Assembly: GCF_000004075.3 (NCBI RefSeq)
Contig: NC_026657.2
Coordinates: forward strand, 2,852,001-2,916,000
DNA: 64,000 bases
Source of the DNA: Cucumis sativus
Taxonomy: Eukaryota > Streptophyta > Magnoliopsida > Cucurbitales > Cucurbitaceae
Reading direction: 5' to 3'
Position numbers and translations under genes: made by a program. The notes beneath the pieces were generated by a model. The model made no database searches. It was given only the letters and a program-made list of their open reading frames with translations, and was not told where the DNA came from. This document shows positions 37,546-50,065 of the stretch, piece after piece; within the stretch, counting starts at the first letter, position 1; every line of letters begins with the position of its first letter.

Positions 37546-38784
37546 CAAACTTTGAATTCTAATCTCATCTCATACTAAATTTCAAATTAATTGATCTTTG
37601 TACAAATATATACCATATTTGTATATTACTTTCTTTGCAAAAAAATAAATGAATAATTGGTTCTAACGTGGAGTAGCATTCTCCTATGGTTTTTGGCTAA
37701 AATCCAAACTTTAATTTGAGACTATTAACAATGCTTACATGAAAATCTTAAATAAAAAACTTGAATTTCAACTATAAATAACAATTAAAAATCTGACTAA
37801 ACACTGATTTCTATTTAAAATTTATTAATTTTTAAAATATATTTTTGCATTAGGGAGAATTGAAATTAAAATTGTTGAGCGAATAAAATTATCTTGAAAA
37901 TCCAAAAATAAAATTTTCTTTTAATAATGTCACAAGTATGTTGTAATGTGTCAACACCTTCCAATACCGAAATCATATGTGATCAACCAAAATATTGGAA
38001 ATAACAAATAAATTAATAGAGAAAAAATTGATTTTGTTTTAAAAAATCATTACCAATCTAAATGATTTTCTTTTTTTTCTGGGGAGATAAGACAAATATT
38101 TCCTTATTGTTATTGCAGGTGGTGACGTTATTCTTTAAAACCATTTTATGAGACTTTGTAGACTTAAAAATCATTCTTACATAAATGTTTTTAATATCTT
38201 TTTTCACCAACTTAGATAACATTTTTCTAAAAAACCCTTTATCTTCCTCAACTTGTTGTCATTAATTCTTACTGACCTTATGTTCAAAAAGATATTTGTT
38301 TTTTTGTTACCACTGTGCATGACCCATGCTTTTTAAATATGCGTTCAAGTTATCAAGTTATCGTACTTGTTTATGTAGTTGATTTTTAAAAAAATGTACG
38401 TGAAAATCGTATTATCAACTAATCAATTTCATTAAAAGAAAATTTTCAAGGTAAAGATAGACAAACTAAAATTTGACATTTTAGAGTACATTATTGACAA
38501 AAATTAATAAATTTGCATTTTAATTCTAACCTACTTTTTTGTACGGTGGATCATCAAATAACTCTATTTAAAATTTATTGAAAATATAAAAACTAAATTT
38601 TAGTAATGGAAAATACGAGTAAAACTCAATAAGATTTAAAATAAAAGGTTAAAAAATTGTATTAAATTTTCAACAAAAAAAAAAGTACAGAGAAACTTTT
38701 ATTAATATAATAAAATGAGAGATTTCATATATTAACCTCTTAGTCGTTAATAAAATTGTATATATGTATTCATGATTGTTTGGT

Positions 38785-38853
38785 TATAAATTGAAAATAA
38801 ATAATTTAAACCAAGTAATGTTATAAATTGAAAATAGATAATTTAAACTAAGC
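38785..38853. repeat. Short tandem duplication, period about 36
   Basis: TTATAAATTGAAAATAAATA followed by ATTTAAACCAAG is repeated as TTATAAATTGAAAATAGATA followed by ATTTAAACTAAG. Confidence 0.7.
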
Positions 38854-39351
38854 ACCTTACTGTGTTATCACGTAGAACGTAAATGCACTTTATTTTAATT
38901 ACTATTTATTATAAACATTAAATATCACTATCTATATTTGCATAAACAATGACAGTGATAGTATATTTGTTTGAATGTACACAATTTAAACATCGTGTAT
39001 TTTTCTAATTAGTTCTTTAAAGAACAATTGACCAAAAGAACTATGTTTTTAGTTGTGAAGTTTTGAGTTCAACATTTCAGTGCATAGTAATTTAAGGTAC
39101 GTAACGACTCAGTTAAAAAGAAAAGTTAGAGAAATATTTATTGTACAAATGATTGATATAAATAGATACAACACATACTATAAACGACTTGAATCTCATG
39201 TGTTGGACTGTGCTAATTTATTTATTTAACACGTAGAAAGGTTGTTTTAGGAAGAGATTTTCTTTATAATATTTAAAGGGTGGGAAGGAAAGAGAATAGT
39301 ATAGTTAAAATTATAATATTAAATTAAATTTCTGACATGGAATCGTTTTGC

Positions 39352-39430
39352 CACGTGTAAGAGTGGGAGATCCGACGGCAAAAGAAAGCGAATCTCACCT
39401 ACTTCTTTTCAACCCTTTGCCTTATAAATA
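39352..39430 (+). promoter_or_regulatory. Isolated G-box plus TATA cluster with no attached ORF
   Basis: A CACGTG G-box core (GCCACGTGTAAG) at 39352-39357 is followed 66 bases later by TATAAATA at 39423-39430, in a GC-richer patch, and then by pyrimidine-rich sequence to about 39500. No coding gene follows within several kilobases. It could drive a non-coding RNA, be left over from a lost gene, or be chance. Confidence 0.35.
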
Positions 39431-42400
39431 TGGTGCCACCTCATCCCTCAACCTGCACTGCACGTTGCCTATTTTTCTTCTTAATTATATCTTCCCCAAA
39501 AATTATACAAACTTTGCTAAAATTACTTTTTACTCCTCACCCTTTCCACCTTTGACTTCAAAAAAAAAAAAAATGCATTCTCTTTAAATTTTAGAATTGA
39601 AAATATCATAAAAGTACTTTTCTTTTTAATTTCCTAAAAGTGATTATATGATTTTTAAAAAAATTATTTAAAATAAACGTATAAGGTTGAAAGGGTATGT
39701 TTTGAAAACTCGTCGATCAAATTGATTTACTCTTACAAACATAATGACTAAAAAGATACATTTCAGAATCAAACATACATATTTTTTAAGATTAATTAAA
39801 AAGGTACTTTTATTCGAGATCTATTTTTTTTCCTGAAAAGTTTTAATCTCATTTTCAATTTCTTTAAGGAAAATCTAATTTCAAATTTGGTTAGACTTGT
39901 AAGATTTGTAGATGTTGAAATGATGTGCTATCTATTCGAAGGAATGGAGTTTTGGGATATAGTAATTAATCAATGAATAAAAGTTAGTTGGTACGATTAC
40001 TTAATTGTTTTGTTTCAATGAAAGTGATAATTATGAGTGTTAGTTGGTTGTTTGTGTGATGCAAAGTGTTACTAAGAGGGAAGCCTCACATTTAATGTTA
40101 ACAATGGGTGCATTGCACGTGGTTTAGATTTCTTAGAACTTAAAATTTTAAATACATTTAAATCTAAATTGAAGTTGAAAAATAATAATATGTTAAATTA
40201 TTTTAATTTGATAATAAAATAGTAAACAGGATGACAATTTTATATAGGTTTGAATTTTTTACCCAAAAGAAAAAATATACAAATACAATCTACTAATTTT
40301 CATACTTGTATTTTTAATTAATTTTAAGTTTAGTCTTTATAGTTTTATTAAAGGTTAAGTTATAAAAAAATGCCCTAAACTCTAGTGTATGTATATCTCT
40401 AAACTTTCAAAAATACCTCTAAACTTTACAAAAAGAGTTTTAAAAAAATTATTTTCATTAACTTTAGATTTGGATATTTGAAGTGGTAGACGAAATAATT
40501 ATTATTTTTAATTCAATAAGAGGGAAGAAAGTTAATCTTCAATAACATTTTTAAAATACCTACTACTATAATATTTTTATTTTCAATTGACTTTAGAGAT
40601 TAATTACTCTAATTAAATCATATATATGACAACGTAACAAGTTCAATAAGACCATACAATTTATTGATTTTAATACCATAGTGTGTATGGGCATTTTAAG
40701 AAATATTGATCTAACAATTAATTAATAAATAATAATATTAAGGGTTAAGTGATTTCAACCGTTACTTAATTTTTTTATTTACATAATTATTTGGTGGGTT
40801 ATTGACTAATTCAATAATGTCTTAATATAATCAACTTCTCTTATGATCTGTCATCTCCCACACACAAATCACAAAGTGTATATTAGTATTAGGCTGCAAT
40901 TTGTTTCCTTAATTATGTCACCATTTATACTTATATTTTAAGTTAAATACACTATCATATAACAACCATTTACACCAACCATCACAATAATAAAAATATA
41001 TATAACAAATTATAAAAAAATAATAATGATGCGTTTTAGAATGTAAGGATTAAAAAAAAAACTTAGTAAAAACATAACAACTCTAATTATAATTAACTTA
41101 TTTTTTAATTTAAAAAACGTTAAAAAGTAAAATTAAGATTTTTTACAACATAGTTCAATTGATTAACACATTACATTATTTTATTTAAACGTTGAATATC
41201 TAAAGAAAAAGGTTCGACTAATTAATTTATATTATTGTTTCTTAAATTCATAAACTATTTCAACTAGCATTATTAATGAGAAAATTGAACGAAAGAAAAT
41301 AAAAAGAAAAATTGTCCAAATCAATGAACAAAATTTAATAGTAACACCTCACAAGTCACAATCAATCATCAACGTTTTATTTTAAAAAAATGCAATATGA
41401 ACATCAAACTAAAATCTTGGAAGATTATTAAATAGTATCTCAATATAATAATCATTTAACTTACAAAAATTGATTTGCTATGAAAAAAAAATACATATAA
41501 TTTCTTTTTTTAAAAAAAAGTAGGTGAAGATGGGGTAGCCGGTTGGACCGAACCGGTACGGTATTGGACATATTAGAGGGTTGGTGAAGGGAGGGCAAAA
41601 TAGTAAATGGAAGACGACGTAAGAAATTTGAAAGAGAGTTTGTTATAATAATAATTACTTTTGAATTCCTTGTTGGCGTTCGCCGTTTAGTTCGGTTGGT
41701 TTTTTTTTAAGATTACCCCTTCCTTTGCTTGTCCTTTTCCTAAATATTTAATTTTTTCCAATAAATATTTGTATTCAAATGATAAGACGGATAAATTTAT
41801 ACTATCCATTCTTAAGTTAGATGTTTGATTTTTCAAACTCCATACAAAAATGTGAATTATCTAAAGTGTTTTTAATTCAATTAAGATGATTTATTGCGTG
41901 ATAATAATTTAACATCAAGTTGATCACACATCAATTTTTGGGTCAACTCTATGAGAAAAAATTATTCAATATAAGACTTAAAAATTAAGAATGTATACAA
42001 AATTTATTAGATGTGTTTTCAAAATTAAAAGTTGAAGGTGGTATTAGATATTTTTAAAATATGTAAATAGTTAGACTAAGCTTATGATTTGGTGGTGTAT
42101 TTAATATTTATATCTTTGTTCACTTGTTATTTGATAACTCATGGACTAAAGTTTAGTTCATCATAAAATTAAAAATAAAGAGGGAAGTTAATCTATTTGA
42201 GGTCGATCAAATTATATAAAATTAGTTGGTTTAAAATTATAGAAAATTAGTTGGTTTAAATTATGGGCTTATGAGTTATTAGTTTGAAGTTCTCATTTGT
42301 TTAATAAATGTATGACATTATTGATATTAGTAAATTTATGTTATGTATCATCGTTATCTTTTTACTACGTAAATTAATTTTGTTTCTAATTATAATATTT

Positions 42401-42566
42401 ATAAGTAATTAATGTTTTTTTATAACGATGAAGCAGATGAAATCGAACCTCTACTCTAGATTAGAGTTGTAACTCTAATAACTTTAATTTGTGTGTTGAT
42501 TTTGTTGTTTTTAATAAAAAATACTAAACAAAAATGAAAATAAATAATTGATTTTTTCTTGAGAAA

Positions 42567-42690
42567 TTATAAAAAATTATAATTTGACAAAATATTTACA
42601 GTCACATAGGAAAATATAGTGTAATGAATTTTGTCTTTTTGGATTTATTCTATAGAATGTAAATAATTTTTCATTTTTTCTATTTTTGCA
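42567..42690. mobile_element. MITE-like inverted-repeat element, diverged copy
   Basis: The left end TTGACAAAATATTTACAGTC and the right end TGTAAATAATTTTTCATTTT followed by TTCTATTTTTGC show the family's ends. The core has lost most GATAG words. Confidence 0.4.
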
Positions 42691-43654
42691 AAAACACCTT
42701 TTATTTTCCTTTTATTTTAAATTTTAAATTTCGTTTAAATGTTTTATAGAAAAACTTAGAAATTTTATTTTATTTTCCACAGTCTATAAATTGAAAAATT
42801 ATTTTAAACATAAAATTGTAGAAAATATTTATAAAACACAAAAACTCTTGACCATTCATAATTTTTACTATATTATTTTGTTATATTTATCTCATCTAAA
42901 TTAGAAGATAGGACTTTTAATTAAATTAATTAATTGTCTATTTAACTTGAAACCAATAACTTAATAGAATTCATATATTATGGTAACCTTTACTTTAGGA
43001 TAGTTACTCATTGTTATTACTAGCTATTATATGGTTAAATTAAGTCCACCCAACTACTACATGACTAATTTCACATATCATCTTCTAAATGTCACATTTT
43101 CTCTCTCAAACAATTTCAACTTGTTGACTACCCTTCATTCTAGTTATCGTAAAAATTTTAAATTTTGGTTCTCGATTGACACGTTGATATTTTCATAATT
43201 ATTTTTATTTCTATGAATTGATTTTGACTTAAGGTGGTAAACTAATATTTTCATTAAAAAAAATATCCTCTAAGCTTTTTACGTTCAATATTAAAACGTA
43301 CTTTACAAGAGTACTACACCTTTTTTTTTCTACCATGCATCTTCAAAATATATAAAATAATGCACTATTTATTCTTCTTCTTATATTATTAGATAACATT
43401 GAAATATGACTATCTTAAAATCAATTGACACAATCATACAAGTATCTCAAAATGGGATCTTTATTTGAATTCGTAAATTCCTCCACAATTTCTCCTCATT
43501 ATTTGGCCATATTCATTTGAATATTTATACTGATATGTTGTTTTAGAAAAAATCCAAAATTTTAAAGAGTTGGTAGGCCATTGGGCATATGATTCACTCC
43601 CACATTTAATTGTTATATCATGATTCATGTGATTATACATTGGTCAAAGAGCCA

Positions 43655-43660
43655 ACATAC

Positions 43661-43690
<30 letters not shown>
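43655..43690. repeat. TA/CA dinucleotide microsatellite
   Basis: A run of about 14 TA units followed by ACACACACA. Confidence 0.9.
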
Positions 43691-43691
<1 letters not shown>

Positions 43692-44599
43692 TGTATTCAA
43701 TAGTAAATAAACAAATAATTAATTGCTTTAGATCTCCTCAAGAGTTTGAAATGGTATGGCATTGACTGTGACAATGGCTTGGATTTATTATTCTTGCCAT
43801 TTCCAATTTCTTAAAGACAAATTTGTTTTCCATTTTCCATTTTTTGTTTTAAATGTATTATAATTTAATTAGTCAATTTTTTGGATGTATAGAAACTAAA
43901 GATTAACATCTCTATTCACTTGTTCTTTTTTGGTTCATAACAATTCAAATGTCTTCTTCAACATTTGTTGCCACACAATCTTGTTATAAATTTGATGATT
44001 GGATTCTTAAAGACCATTTGTTTACGTAGAGTTGGTTGCATTTCTTCCAAATAAATGTGCGACGTTCTTCATATAAAACACTTTTTCTCTCCTTTTCAGT
44101 CTAACGTAGTTAATTTGATGTCAGAATTACAAATAATTATTAAGAAATTTGAGGAGATGGTTACTCTATATCTTTAGAGAACTAAATAAGTAAATAAAAA
44201 ATTAAGCAACTGAGATTTTTGTTCAATTTAAAGGGGTTCTATGATGAATACAATAGACAAACTTTTCTACAAGCGTTTATGGAGGAATTAACTCAGTACA
44301 TCATTCTTTATATAATCAAGAGAACACTATCCCAAATTGTTAAAGATTAAAACATTCTTTCTTACTGTTGTGGTAGTAAATATTTGTTCAACATATGACT
44401 AGCTAATAACTAGGTCGATGGTTATTATTAGAAGATTTTAGTGTAAAATATAGTAATAGTACGTATTCTCTGTTTTTGAGGTTCCATCTCCGTTTCTACC
44501 TTTAGTTGCTAAACAAAATACACATCTAAACTATTTAGGGCAATAAAGAGCCTAACCAGGAATTGCTTCGTGTTCTCCAAAGTGTTGGCACTTACGAAT

Positions 44600-44676
44600 T
44601 GGGCCTTTGTTCGGCCCAAAATAATTAATGGGCTGAAAACTAGGAATAATGCTTCACATAACCTTTGTTCGGCCCA
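44600..44676. promoter_or_regulatory. Cluster of four site II (TGGGCC/T) elements in a duplicated promoter-like patch
   Basis: TGGGCC at 44600, GGCCCA at 44613-44618, TGGGCT at 44629 and GGCCCA at 44671-44676 lie within 77 bases. The 15-mer CCTTTGTTCGGCCCA occurs twice (44604 and 44662, period 58). Site II elements typically mark promoters of ribosomal-protein and other growth genes in plants. No such gene lies on either side; the nearest coding start is the PPR gene 2.3 kb to the right. Confidence 0.4.
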
Positions 44677-45679
44677 CTTTTCCCATTGAAGTTTTTATTT
44701 TTCTCCCTTCTTCAAAGTTTATTATGTAAGACTTACATGTTTAAGCGTAACCTATCACCTAGGCTAATGAATGCCCTACTCATCAAATTGATCGTTTGTG
44801 TCAGTAAACATTAAGTTTTAAGGTCATTTGTAAGTGGTGTGGTAGTGCATGCATGCAATGATCAAACATGGTAGCCTCGAAAACACTCTTTCAAATTTAG
44901 AAATGCACGCCTTGAGTTTGGATGCCACGACAAACGTCATTCAGCACCATGATGCCAACCTCTTTTTTATTGCTATTGCTCTTATTGATGCTCTAAGTCT
45001 CCATATAAGCACGTTTTAACTCGCTCTAAGAGATTGTCTACCTACATTTTGTTTGTTAAACTAGAAAATGGACACACAAAATATATGAGCGATCCAATAT
45101 TAGATAGAGCAACATAAAACATTTTCAGTATTACTTAGTGATCGCTTTCTCATGCAACACACTTTCTTATACTTAATGATAGCTTACCTAGATTTAGAGA
45201 TAGAATAACATTTATGCTCAATGATCTTAACTATTAATCTAAGCGATACCAACCCTAATACTTAGTGATCCCAACATTTATTCTCATTTGGGATCTTAAC
45301 CCCTGTTCTAAGCTAATCATATACACCAACTGAGCAAACATTTAAAAAAATTTAAAACAGTGTACACTACATAAACAAATTCTTTAGATAACAACGAAAT
45401 TCAATTTCATTTTCGAAAGGAAAATCAACTAACAAAATTGCTACCATTCATATAATGCTTAGAAAAAATCATGATAAGTGGGTGAAGCATTGGAAATGAT
45501 CGAATGAACAATAACAAACTATAATCAACGATTATGCAAATCACAGATGGTGAGAGAAAATTAGAGAGAATAGATGAAACGCTTAGAATGAAAGAGTATA
45601 ATGAAGGTGGGACAAACGAAGTTTTGAATGATGGGTAAAATTGGTATTTCACACATAAAAGACAAATAAAAAGATTAAA

Positions 45680-45860
45680 AATCACTTTTAATCCATAAAC
45701 TTTATTAAAAGTAACAATTTAGTCCATGAACTTTAATTTATAATGATTTTGTCATTATACTTCCAATTTTGTAATGTTTAATCCACAAACTTTGCTACGT
45801 AACAATTTTGTCTTTATACTCTAAAATTTGTAACGATTTAATCATTGTAACAGAAATTAG
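45680..45860. repeat. Degenerate tandem of a dispersed AATTTAGTCCATGAACTTT-type repeat
   Basis: Successive units of about 55 bases each pair a TTTAATCCATAAACTTT-like phrase with AACAATTTTGTC-like phrases (45690, 45715, 45775, 45800). Related phrases appear at 32330-32410 and 53700-53960. This is a common kind of low-copy dispersed plant repeat; no coding potential. Confidence 0.5.
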
Positions 45861-46239
45861 AGTTAATAAGATCTTTTTGCAAAAATAAACAAATAAACTA
45901 GTTAGATGCTCAACACTATAAAATAAACATATAACTTTGATAATTTTTTTTATGTCAAGATTAAATTGTTATAGATTTGAAAGTAAAAAAAAAAAAAAAG
46001 CTAAATTATTACAAAGTTGAAAATATCTTATTTAATCGTTAGGAATTAAAGGCGAGACTCCGATGGTTACTTCATTTAAAAGATGATTTCTTTTTCTTTT
46101 GGAAAAAAAATAGTTCAATCTAGAAATGGGAAAAACTTGATTTATGAGGTCATCAACACGTGAAAAATTTAAGAAAAAAGGAAAAGGAAAAAAGAAAAGA
46201 AAAATAGGAAGAAAACCTAAGCCCTCTTCTTTCTCATTT

Positions 46240-46530
46240 CCCCCTCTCCCTTAAGTCTCAGCCGCCTGAGAGGCGTTTCCGGCATTCATACAAGCGGCGG
46301 CGACCCGGAACAGTGGACCTCGCGAAGGCGGATATTCACCATAGATCCTCGCCTTATCTTCACCGAGCGGCGGTCCTCTTCGGCAGCCACCGAACAGACC
46401 GGCGGCGCGTGTCTCTCCCCTCTTCGAGATGCGTTAGCCACATATTTTTTCTTCGAAACGCTTCAGTCTCTTGATTCACACTTCTATTGATCTCATATTT
46501 CAGCACCTACTGGCTACTGCCCAATACTCA
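46240..46530 (+). promoter_or_regulatory. GC-rich 5' leader exon and pyrimidine patch of the PPR gene
   Basis: A pyrimidine-rich patch (CTCTTCTTTCTCATTTCCCC, about 46222) is followed by a sharply GC-rich stretch (46261-46430, GGCGGCGACCCGG-type). At 46531 a strong donor (ACTCA|GTAAGT) begins a probable 5' UTR intron that ends at 46847 (TTTCCAG|GTTGATT). There is no long ORF, so this is read as untranslated leader. Confidence 0.55.
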
Positions 46531-46932
46531 GTAAGTCGATCCATTTGCATGTTGGAACCTCACTGGGTGTAGTTTCGTACTGATTTATTGGGATTACATT
46601 GAGTGAACGGTGAAGACTCTTGTTGAGTAATCGTTCAGATTCTTTTTTTTTTCTTTTTTGGTAAGTTTGAACCTTCAAGGATTTAATCTCAAGCTTTGAT
46701 GGTCTGATGCAATCATTATAGTTGGTGGTAAATAGCCAACTCTCAGAATTCCTTAGTGCTTAGTTAGATAGTCGGAGGAATGTTTGATTTAGCCTTAAAT
46801 CTTAAATTTATATTGCCAGTATGGTTACTTTCGTAGTAAGTTTCCAGGTTGATTCTCACTAAAAAGTGTGTAACTTCAAGTGGATTCAGTCTGGATTACT
46901 GTAAATCCCTTTTCCAGCGAAGCAATCCAACA

Positions 46933-49041
46933 ATGAAGCAACTATGGATGTTCTCTGTTCCTCGTAGGCTCTTAGTCAGTCGGAATATTTTTGCTTCGTT
47001 TGCTTTCTCTCTCACGAACACGAATTATTGCTTTTTACCTCATGGCCTCCATACTCAATCTCGCTCCTCCTCCTCGCCTCCGCCCTCAATCTCTTCGTTT
47101 TCGTTGGTTGCTAACCTTATTGAGTTATTTTCCAACAAGCCTGATGACCATGAGATCTTGGCGATATGTATTATGGAAAGGAAGGTCTTGGAGGTGAGTC
47201 ATGAACTGATTCTGAACTCAGAGGATTCTAATAAGATAGTGAAAATATTGGAAGACAGTAAAGACTTGCTCTTATGGAAACATACCGACGGTTCTGCTTT
47301 TGTCGAGTTGCTGAAGCAGTTGGGTTCACAGCCTAACTTAGCATTGGAGGTGACTTTTATTTTACATGCTCTAAGAAAATTGCTTCATATTTAGTTTCTA
47401 AATCATATGTTTATTTGGGGATTGCTTACAAGTTACATTCTTGTAATTTGCATTAAATTGTTATTTGTTTTACCTGTGTCTTAGACTCTTATATGGGGTT
47501 ATCTTATCTTATCTTTTTTTTTTTATTGTTCTTCTTTTGTACTAGATGTGGAGGTAAAGAACATCTGGAATGTATTTTGAGTGAAAAATTAAATACTTAA
47601 TTGGAATTGATGAGTATGGTTTAGTAGCCAAAGTAAACTTAGCTCAACAATTGTTGGTATGACCTTCCTCTTTAGAACTGGAGGTTTTATCCCCCCATTC
47701 TCGCAGTTGTTGTACTAAAAACAAGATAATATGCTTTAGTTAACTTTTAGTGTAATTAGTCATAACATTAGGTTGTATCATCCAATTCCCATGTGAAACA
47801 AATAGATTTGCTAGGCCTCATTTTTCTAAGTATAACGTGGTAGTCATATGCAAGTCCTCGATAAATAGTTTGACGACACAAAATTTCTGATCAGCTCATT
47901 CTTTTGTGCATAGGTGTTTAATTGGAGAAGAAGGCAAGGAGGTTCCTTTCCTTTAACTGTAGAGGAATATGCTAAGGGTATTGCAGTTGCAGGTAAATCT
48001 AAACACATTGACCTTGCAGTTGGGTTGTTCAACGAGGCTTCTAATAAAAGGGTCAAGGCAACCTCTACTTATAATGCATTGATGGGAGTTTTCATGTTTA
48101 ATGGCTTGGCTGACAAATGCAACTCAGTGTTTCGGGATCTTAAGAGGGATGCAGGTTGTGTTCCTAATATTGTAACATATAACATTTTAATATCGGTATT
48201 TGGTCGTTTGATGTTAGTTGATCACATGGAGGCTACCATGAGGGAAATACATAATTTGAATCTCTCACCGAATGTGAACACGTACAATAGTCTAATAGCT
48301 GGGTATATTACTGCATGGATGTGGAAAAGAATGGAGCAAGCCTTTATGAAGATGAAGGCGAGTTCAATAACGCCCAACACTGAGACTTTTTTGTTAATGC
48401 TTCGTGGATATGCACATTCAGATAACCTTGAAAAGATGGAAGAGATGCATCACTTCTTAAAAGATCATGTCAATAAAAATAATTTCCCTCTTATTAGAGC
48501 TATGATATATGCATACAGTAGGAGTTCTATAACAGATAAAGTGCATAAGATTGACGCTTTGTTGAAGCTTATTCCAGAAGAAGAATATAGACCATGGTTG
48601 AATGTCAAATTGATAAGAGTCTACGCTCAAGCAGATTGCTTAGAGAGAATGGAAAATTCAATAAATGAAGCATTTGAGCATGGTACTTCAGTCTATACCG
48701 TCCATGTGATGCGCTCCATTATTGCCAGCTATTTTCGGTGTAATGCAGTGGACAAGCTGATAAACTTCATTAGTCGTGCTGAATCTTCAGGGTGGAGAAT
48801 CTGTCGGTCTTTATATCATTGTAAAATGGTTATGTTTGCATCACAAAATCGTTTGGAAGAAATGGAGTGTGTTCTTGATGAAATGAAAAATTTCAACCTG
48901 GATTGGAGCAAAAAAACGTTTTATATTTTATATAAGGCCTACTCAACAAGTGGTTGCAGGTACAAGGCTAACCAAGTGGTATGTCGTATGTGCAAGCTTG
49001 GGTATGGGGTTCCCGTGGGCTGGGATTCATCTCCATCTTGA
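46933..49041 (+). CDS. P-class pentatricopeptide repeat (PPR) protein
   Basis: PPR proteins bind organellar RNA and act in its processing, stability or translation. Two exons join in phase: 46933-47349 and 47914-49041, giving 514 residues. The start is the ATG giving [20 protein letters not shown]. This leader is rich in Arg and Ser and poor in acidic residues, as in mitochondrial presequences. The second exon opens [20 protein letters not shown] and holds PPR units of about 35 residues: [20 protein letters not shown], then [20 protein letters not shown], then [20 protein letters not shown], then [20 protein letters not shown], with weaker repeats to the C-terminus ([13 protein letters not shown]). 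No E, DYW or SMR domain is present. The whole resembles Arabidopsis At2g30780-type proteins, from memory. A 564-bp intron splits the gene. Confidence 0.93.
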
Positions 49042-49695
49042 TGTTCTCTTCCACTTGAATGATTGAAGGAATGGAAATTCCACAATTGACTTAACCAATT
49101 GATCTTATTGGTTTTTCTCATGAATAAGTGCGGAGCTGAGATTTCTGAGATATTGTAGGTATGCATCATATCTCATTCTTATTATCAGTCATTTTATTAC
49201 CCTTGCTTTGCATGCCTATCACTTGGACTATTTGTTCCATTTTGTGTGTGCTTACACGTGTAGCTAGAGAGATACTATCTCTTTTTTGGGTATGAGTATT
49301 TGCACTTATTGATATATGTGAAATTCAGGGTGCTTCACTATTCAACATATGATTATATTTATTATATGTTCTTACAAACTACGTAAAAGGAAGTTTTTTT
49401 TTCTCTTTGCTTTCAAGGTAATATTGATTTTATTCACTAGCAGCCAGCAGGCAACCACATATAAAAGGATTCTTTTGTACCCGTGTGGAATTTTCCCCTC
49501 CGTAGCTTCAATGCTTCTGAGGTTTAACTAATGCCTGTTGTCAAAATGTTTATTAATTATCTAATAGGCTATTATGGCATTGAAGGGAGAAAATAAGCTG
49601 TGCTCGCTTTTAAATGTCGAACCAATTGTGACAATTTTATATTCTCCCTTCCTTATTATTTTAGGTGTTGGTGGGTTATCATTATTTTTTATAAA
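49042..49695. other. 3' flank of the PPR gene
   Basis: Presumed 3' UTR and downstream DNA. No further PPR sequence and no separate gene is recognised. The 60-codon ORF at 49349-49531 has no domain. Confidence 0.5.
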
Positions 49696-50060
49696 AACAA
49701 CTTTCATTTTTAATGAAGAACACAAGAGCTAAATCAAGTCCACATAAGCCCCTCTAGAGAAAGGGGACCAAATGTTGCCTAAAGAGTAATCACAAAAGGT
49801 ATTTGAAATTGAAGCCCGAATGGAAACTTGAAACCTCACCCAGACTCCAATATCGCTAGGATTCATTTTCGTGCTAGGATTCATTTTCTTCCTTCTATTG
49901 TTTCTCTCGCTCCACGAAACTCACAATAAAGAACACATCCCTGTTAACCACAAGAACACGCTCTTATCCCAAGAAAAGGCTTACGAAGAAGGAATTCTCC
50001 AATCAAACTGCCAATATTCCTCTAATGAGTCAGCATAAAAGCAAAACTTTTTTTTTTTTT
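49696..50060 (-). mobile_element. LINE 3' fragment, 5'-truncated copy
   Basis: On the minus strand the fragment ends ...AATGAAAGTTGTTTTTATAA, the same 3' terminal phrase as the copy at 50066-51060 and the one near 61420. It is about 365 bp long. It lies directly against the poly-A tail (17 or more A, read on the minus strand) of the next copy, as if one element landed at the tail of another. Coding content is too decayed to read. Confidence 0.65.
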
Positions 50061-50065
50061 TTTTA

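Larger units (their letters stand above)
29063..46230. other. About 17 kb without a recognisable protein-coding gene
   Basis: Both strands were read and no conserved domain or multi-exon gene was found. The stretch is very AT-rich. It holds TA microsatellites (29550-29574 and 43655-43682), short tandem and direct duplications listed separately, possible LTR debris near 31.5-32.4 kb, and isolated promoter-like islands at 39.35, 41.54 and 44.60 kb. Short ORFs in it, such as 33057-33329 (-), 37062-37319 (-), 39348-39587 (+) and 45425-45685 (-), have biased composition and no domain. A non-coding RNA cannot be excluded. Confidence 0.6.

Noticed and set aside
47844..48056. Minus-strand ORF over the PPR gene start of exon 2
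   Set aside because: Shadow of PPR coding sequence and intron.
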